DNA of 18,169 nt from CAZJBP01 sp964544115 (GTDB lineage Bacteria > Verrucomicrobiota > Kiritimatiellia > UBA8416 > JADHWI01), in NCBI GenBank assembly GCA_964544115.1, contig CAZJBP010000073.1, positions 1 through 18,169 of the forward strand. Reading direction: 5' to 3'. Under the pieces are notes generated by a model that did no database searches, was not told the origin of the DNA, and saw only the letters and a program-made list of their open reading frames with translations. Position numbers and translations under genes: made by a program. Below, piece after piece: positions 14,870-18,169 of the stretch. Within the stretch, counting starts at the first letter, position 1. Each line of letters starts with the position of its first letter.

Positions 14870-14897
14870 GCGGATGTTCCAGGCCCGTCGCCCCGAA

Positions 14898-15170
14898 TCA
14901 GGACGGCAGCAGTGCGTCCTTGCACACCTTGGCCACGCGGAACTTCACCACGGTCTTGGCGGGAATATCGATTGTCTCGCCCGTGGCGGGGTTGCGCCCC
15001 TTGCGGGCGCTACGATCGACCAGAACCAGCTTGCCGATGCCGGGAATCACGAAGCCGTTGCGAGCCTCGACGTACGCCAGCTGGGCGAGTTCGTCGAGCA
15101 CTTGACCGGTCTGGGCCTTGGTCAGGCCTGTCCGTTCCGCCAGATGCGCCACCATGTCCGCACGTGTCAT
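14898..15170 (-). CDS. HU/IHF-family DNA-binding protein
   Basis: 90 residues, the normal size of this nucleoid protein family, which binds and bends DNA as a dimer. The order is typical: two N-terminal helices (MTRADMVAHLAERTGLTKAQTGQVLDE), the FVIPGIGKLVLVDR beta segment, the arm RKGRNPATGETIDIPA (56-71) with the conserved Arg-Asn-Pro tip that intercalates into DNA, and the closing VKFRVAKVCKDAL helix. The RNPATGE tip fits both HU and IHF, so the subtype is not decided; the general call is safe. The ATG at 15170 has GGGGGA about 7 bases upstream; the longer open frame to 15557 is a shadow of atpH. It stands alone between the ATP synthase group and the protease gene, with a plausible promoter of its own. 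Confidence 0.95.
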   Translation of the reverse strand: MTRADMVAHLAERTGLTKAQTGQVLDELAQLAYVEARNGFVIPGIGKLVLVDRSARKGRNPATGETIDIPAKTVVKFRVAKVCKDALLPS

Positions 15171-15241
15171 GTCTGCGTCCCCCGTTCGACCACCGGTCTC
15201 GGCGTGCGCCCCAACGGACACCGTCCGGCTGCCGATCTGAG

Positions 15242-15271
15242 AGTATCCCGCACCGCGCAAGCCCAAGACAA
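15242..15271 (-). promoter_or_regulatory. candidate sigma70-type promoter for the HU gene
   Basis: On the minus strand, -35 TTGTCT (15271-15266) and -10 GATACT (15247-15242) are 18 bases apart, each matching four of six consensus bases. The predicted start would give a leader of about 65 bases before the ATG at 15170. It lies in the 161-base gap after atpH, consistent with the HU gene being its own transcription unit. Confidence 0.35.
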
Positions 15272-15300
15272 GCCCCAAAATCGGCAGCCCCAAAATCAGC
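15271..15300. repeat. 15-bp tandem repeat, two copies
   Basis: AGCCCCAAAATCGGC (15271-15285) is followed directly by AGCCCCAAAATCAGC (15286-15300), a single mismatch. It begins at the edge of the candidate -35 box of the HU promoter, upstream of it in the direction of transcription, where an operator or upstream element would sit. Confidence 0.8.
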
Positions 15301-15331
15301 TCACGCGCGGGTCCGGAAGGCTGCACGCGGG

Positions 15332-15877
15332 CTACCCCAGCATCGCGCGGCGGAAGTCCTCCAGGTGCCGCTGGAGGCTGCCGTCGATGACCAGATCGCC
15401 CACGCGGACGCGGATGCCGCCGATCAGTTCGGGGTTCTGCTCGACCAGCAGGTGTACCTCGCGGCCCATGATGCGACAGACCTCCGCCTTGATGCGCGCC
15501 AGCAGATCGTCCGGAAGCGGAACCGCGGTCTCCACCAGGCCGGACGCCCGCTGACATCGCTGGGCGGCCTTTTCCAGATAGCGCCGCACCACCCGGGGAA
15601 ACTCCCCCAGCACGCCGGCGTCGAACATGAGTCGCACGAAGTGCAACAGGACGGGAGCGACGCGCCCACGCAGGGCCTCTTCAAGCGCGGACGCCTTGCC
15701 GGCATCCGTGACCGCCGGGTCGCCCACGAAGCGCTTCAGATCCGCCTGGGTGTCGAACAGGTGCGCAAGTTCGAGGGCCTGCGGTTCGATCAGGGCGGGC
15801 GACCCCGACGCATCGGCCAGGGCCACCAGAGCATCGGCGTAACGGTCCAGGTCAGGCTTTTGGGGGGCTTCCGGCAT
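15332..15877 (-). CDS. atpH: F0F1 ATP synthase delta subunit
   Basis: 181 residues, the usual delta (OSCP) length. Delta sits on top of F1 and links it to the b-subunit stalk, holding the stator. The N-terminal helical bundle (DLDRYADALVALADASG, then TQADLKRFVGDPAVTDAGKASALEEAL) and the C-terminal signature PELIGGIRVRVGDLVIDGSLQRHLEDFRR fit the family, including the conserved GGIxxxxGDxxxDxS pattern. The start at 15877 overlaps the end of atpF by 26 bases; no later Met is close, and no clear Shine-Dalgarno is visible, so it is probably coupled to atpF translation. In most bacteria atpA follows directly; here the group ends with this gene. Confidence 0.95.
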   Translation of the reverse strand: MPEAPQKPDLDRYADALVALADASGSPALIEPQALELAHLFDTQADLKRFVGDPAVTDAGKASALEEALRGRVAPVLLHFVRLMFDAGVLGEFPRVVRRYLEKAAQRCQRASGLVETAVPLPDDLLARIKAEVCRIMGREVHLLVEQNPELIGGIRVRVGDLVIDGSLQRHLEDFRRAMLG

Positions 15878-16364
15878 GAGATGATGACTTCAGCCGCTCG
15901 ACGAACTCGTCAACCAGGCGGCGATGGCGGTCCTCGTTGAGTTCCTCGCCGATCACCTGCCGCGAAACGCGCAACGATAGACCGACGACCGTGCTCTTCA
16001 GCTCATCGAGGCCCTTCTGCATTTCCCGGTCGATGTCCGAGCGCGCCTGCCGCAGGACGTCCTCGGCCTCCTGGCGGGCTCCGTCGGCGGCCTCGCGCTT
16101 CATGCGCTCGACCACGCGGTGGCCTTCCTGGATCACGCGGCCGGCCTCTTCGCGAACCTGAGCCAGGGCCTTCTCGTTCTCCAGTCGCACCGCCTTGGCC
16201 TCGTCACGCGCCGTGCGGGCCTCGTCCAGCGACGCCTGAATGGTGCGCTCGCGCTCGCTCAGCAGGCGGGCCAGCGGCTTGAAGGCAAACCTCGACAGCA
16301 CGAAAAGCAGCAGACCGAAGGTGATCAGGCTCCACAGAAACAGACCTGCGTCGGCATTGCCCAT
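15852..16364 (-). CDS. atpF: F0F1 ATP synthase b subunit
   Basis: 170 residues. Subunit b forms the peripheral stalk: one N-terminal membrane helix (about 8-27, LFLWSLITFGLLLFVLSRF), the short hinge FKPLARLLSERERTI, then a long charged coiled coil (about 38-140) and a C-terminal region (SRQVIGEELNEDRHRRLVDEF) that contacts delta. The hydrophobic start after an acidic MGNADAG is typical. AGGA lies about 8 bases before the ATG. A single b gene is present, with no b' paralogue beside it, so a b2 homodimer stalk is expected. It follows atpE after 46 bases and overlaps atpH. Confidence 0.96.
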   Translation of the reverse strand: MGNADAGLFLWSLITFGLLLFVLSRFAFKPLARLLSERERTIQASLDEARTARDEAKAVRLENEKALAQVREEAGRVIQEGHRVVERMKREAADGARQEAEDVLRQARSDIDREMQKGLDELKSTVVGLSLRVSRQVIGEELNEDRHRRLVDEFVERLKSSSHAGSPPKA

Positions 16365-16410
16365 GTGTTGGTCCTGCAGTCAGCGCTGGCCGCTGACGAC
16401 GGGTGACGGG

Positions 16411-16701
16411 TCACTGTTGACTCGCCACCGGGCTCGGCGCGGCACCCCCGGCCGCGGCTTCCCCGGAGGCCTTGCCCTTGCCAATCAGCAACAGCGCGAT
16501 CAGGAGGGCATACAGGCACAGCGCCTCGATGAACGCGATGCCCAGAATCATCGTCTTTTGAATTTGTCCGCTGGCCTCCGGCTGGCGCGCGGAGGCCTCC
16601 ACGCTCTTTCCGGCCAAAAAGCCGATGCCGATTCCCGTCCCCAGCGCCGCCAGGCCGATCGCCAGGCCGGCTCCGATCCATGCCATTCCCTCGGGTAACA
16701 T
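16411..16701 (-). CDS. atpE: F0F1 ATP synthase c subunit (H+-type, with a C-terminal tail)
   Basis: 96 residues. Two membrane helices (about 6-29 and 50-74) joined by the loop KSVEASARQPEASGQ, with the conserved RQP at 39-41. The ion-carrying carboxylate is E59 in IAFIEALCLY. The residues that bind Na+ in Ilyobacter-type c-rings are absent: the helix-1 Gln is I (GIGIGF) and the Ser-Thr after the Glu is Ala-Leu, so proton coupling is inferred. Helix 1 has the glycine-rich packing face GAGLAIGLAALGTGIGIG. An Ala/Gly/Pro-rich tail of about 20 residues (75-96) follows helix 2, where most c subunits end. GGAGGAG lies about 8 bases before the ATG. It is 18 bases after atpB. Confidence 0.96.
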   Translation of the reverse strand: MLPEGMAWIGAGLAIGLAALGTGIGIGFLAGKSVEASARQPEASGQIQKTMILGIAFIEALCLYALLIALLLIGKGKASGEAAAGGAAPSPVASQQ

Positions 16702-16719
16702 CGCGTCTTCTCCTCCGCG

Positions 16720-17463
16720 TCAGGCGTGAGCCTCCAAGGCGTCTTTGATATAAAGTCCCGCCAGCAAAGTAAAGACAAAGGCTTGGACGAAGCAGATGAA
16801 GACCTCGAACAGGCTCATCGCCACCGCGCCCGCCAGCGGCAGCGGCTTGAGCAGCCACCCCACGCCGACGGTCAGCCCCGTAAAGGTCAGGATGAGGGTG
16901 TGCCCCACGAACATGTTGGCGAACAGACGCACGGCCAGGGAGAGCGGCCGGGCCATCCAGCTGACGATCTCGATCGGGACGATGGCGACCGCGATCCACC
17001 GCGGAACCCCCGGCGGGACGAACTGCTTCAGGAACCCCGTCAGGCCATGGCGACCGAGGCGGATGGCAATGGTCAGGACAAACACGATCGCCGCGAGGGA
17101 CGCGGTGACGTTTAGGTTCGACGTCATGGCCTTGACGTGGCGGGGGAAGGGCAACATTCCGAACAGGTCCGTGAAGAGGATGAAGAAGAAGAGCGACAGC
17201 AGGAACGGCCCCCAGCGTTCGCCCCCGGGGCCGATCGCCTCCCGGACCACGTTCCGGTCGATGAACTCGGCGGCGGCCTCGAAGAAGTTCTGCACGGGCC
17301 CGCGAGGCACCACGCTGCGCCGCCGGAAGGCCAGCAGCAGGAACACGCACGTCACGATCGCCGACGCCCACAGGAGCACAACCTCGTTGGTGATGCTCAG
17401 GTCAATGCCGGTGCCGGGAATTGGCGGCAGCCGGACCAGCACGATTCTGGGAACGGTTTCCAT
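16720..17463 (-). CDS. atpB: F0F1 ATP synthase a subunit
   Basis: 247 residues, multi-pass inner-membrane stator that carries the proton half-channels. The essential Arg is R179 in LAVRLFANMFVGH. The paired polar residues are H188 and E220, the reverse of E. coli E219/H245 and common in other bacteria; Q227 matches E. coli Q252. DLFGMLP (99-105) and SNLNVTASLA (115-124) are standard family stretches. The ATG at 17463 has GGAG only 3 bases upstream; a GTG three codons earlier (17472) is a possible alternative, while the longest frame to 17511 would read through the promoter. It is the first gene of the atpBEFH group; no atpI precedes it. Confidence 0.95.
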   Translation of the reverse strand: METVPRIVLVRLPPIPGTGIDLSITNEVVLLWASAIVTCVFLLLAFRRRSVVPRGPVQNFFEAAAEFIDRNVVREAIGPGGERWGPFLLSLFFFILFTDLFGMLPFPRHVKAMTSNLNVTASLAAIVFVLTIAIRLGRHGLTGFLKQFVPPGVPRWIAVAIVPIEIVSWMARPLSLAVRLFANMFVGHTLILTFTGLTVGVGWLLKPLPLAGAVAMSLFEVFICFVQAFVFTLLAGLYIKDALEAHA

Positions 17464-17501
17464 AAGCTCCACACGGCGCTGAAACGCTCCGCACCGCTCG
17501 G

Positions 17502-17530
17502 ATGCTACCAAAGCGGCCCCGGCGGCTCAA
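17502..17530 (-). promoter_or_regulatory. candidate sigma70-type promoter for the atpBEFH group
   Basis: On the minus strand, -35 TTGAGC (17530-17525) and -10 TAGCAT (17507-17502), with a 17-base spacer; each matches four of six consensus bases. A start near 17495 would leave a leader of about 30 bases before the atpB ATG. It lies in the 127-base divergent gap. Confidence 0.45.
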
Positions 17531-17554
17531 GGCGCAGTTCTCGGCGTTCGGCGC

Positions 17555-17584
17555 TTGTGTGACAGCCGCCCCTTCGGGTACATC
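17555..17584 (+). promoter_or_regulatory. weak candidate promoter for the NYN gene
   Basis: TTGTGT (17555-17560) and TACATC (17579-17584) are 18 bases apart. Start of transcription would fall at or next to the ATG at 17591, giving a leaderless message, which fits the absence of a Shine-Dalgarno there. Weak on sequence alone. Confidence 0.2.
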
Positions 17585-17590
17585 TACACC

Positions 17591-18169
17591 ATGACACACC
17601 CCGCCGAAACCCGCAACATGGCGCTGTTCTGCGACTTTGAAAACATCGCCCTGGGCGTGCGCGACGCCAACTACGCGCAGTTCGACATCCGCAAGGTCCT
17701 CGAACGGCTGCTGCTCAAGGGCAATATCGTCGTCAAGAAGGCCTACGCCGACTGGTCGCGCTACAAGGACTTCCGCCCGCCCATGCACGAGGCGGCGTTC
17801 GAGCTGATCGAGATCCCTCACGTGCGCCAGTCGGGCAAGAACTCGGCCGACATCCGCATGGTGGTCGACGCGCTGGACCTGTGCTACACCAAGGCGCACG
17901 TGGATACCTTTGTCGTCATCAGCGGCGACTCGGACTTCTCGCCGCTCGTCAGCAAGCTGCGGGAGAACAACAAGACGGTGATCGGCGTCGGCGTGAAGAA
18001 CTCCACCTCGGACCTCCTGATCGCCAACTGCGACGAGTTCATCTACTACGACGACCTCGTCCGCCGCCAGCCGCCGCCACGCCCGCAGCGCCCGACGGCG
18101 CAGGGACCGGCCGCCCGCTCATCCGGCCGCCGCCCGGCCGCCGCCGCCCGGAAGGACGCGCCCGACGGC
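17591..18169 (+). CDS. NYN-domain (LabA/DUF88-like, PIN-fold) protein, partial
   Basis: The only plus-strand gene; the first 193 codons are present and the frame is still open at the right edge. Residues 10-157 form a NYN domain, a PIN-like fold of metal-dependent ribonucleases: ALFCDFENIALG (D15, N18), NSADIRMVVDALDL (D87, D93) and VVISGDSDFSPLV (D113, D115) are the acidic active-site motifs, all intact. A Pro/Arg/Ala-rich linker begins at about 160, as in LabA-like proteins where a C-terminal LOTUS/OST-HTH domain often follows; that part is outside the window. ATG 17591 is used; a second Met at codon 10 (17618) is a possible start just before the domain. RNA cleavage is inferred from the family; the target is unknown. 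Confidence 0.9.
   Translation, partial: MTHPAETRNMALFCDFENIALGVRDANYAQFDIRKVLERLLLKGNIVVKKAYADWSRYKDFRPPMHEAAFELIEIPHVRQSGKNSADIRMVVDALDLCYTKAHVDTFVVISGDSDFSPLVSKLRENNKTVIGVGVKNSTSDLLIANCDEFIYYDDLVRRQPPPRPQRPTAQGPAARSSGRRPAAAARKDAPDG

Noticed and set aside
16411..16701. Na+-translocating ATP synthase
   Set aside because: The helix-1 Gln and the Ser-Thr after the key Glu that define Na+ sites are replaced by Ile, Ala and Leu.

Overview
GC-rich bacterial chromosomal DNA, packed with genes almost entirely on the minus strand. The type of protein suggests a Gram-negative of the PVC superphylum (Verrucomicrobiota, Kiritimatiellota or Lentisphaerota). The pointers are a very large membrane protein joining an FtsX permease to an M28-peptidase-like domain, large multi-pass membrane proteins of the OPT-like and DUF6785/DUF6784-like type, an S23-type four-helix-bundle gene set in short AT-rich repeats, and a periplasmic tail-specific protease. 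No rRNA or marker gene is present, so the phylum is an inference.

Layout, following transcription from right to left. A divergent start region near 17464-17590 separates a plus-strand NYN-domain nuclease gene (cut by the right edge) from a minus-strand F0 ATP synthase group atpB-atpE-atpF-atpH (17463-15332). The group stops after delta: atpA, atpG, atpD and atpC do not follow. Next come a gene for an HU-family DNA-binding protein (15170-14898), then a tail-specific protease of the S41 family (14727-12505) whose stop overlaps the GTG start of dapF (12508-11672).

The left 11.6 kb is the most unusual part. Three large membrane-protein genes are joined by 4-base ATGA stop/start overlaps: an 856-residue DUF6785-like protein (11579-9009), a 1674-residue FtsX-type permease with a degenerate M28 peptidase domain and a C-terminal extension (9012-3988), and a 719-residue OPT-like transporter (3991-1832). 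After a small four-helix-bundle gene and its repeats (about 1281-1831), which look inserted, come a MacB/LolC-like permease (219-1367) and the start of its ATPase (219-1, cut by the left edge). The giant protein has no ATP-binding domain, so a reasonable model is that the ATPase drives the small permease and the giant permease together, in the way LolD serves LolC and LolE. The two OPT-like proteins may be partners. The cargo is unknown.

No gene-free stretch exceeds 300 bases. The intergenic regions that exist hold plausible promoters for atpB and the HU gene, two strong hairpins before the protease gene, and the short repeats around the four-helix-bundle gene.
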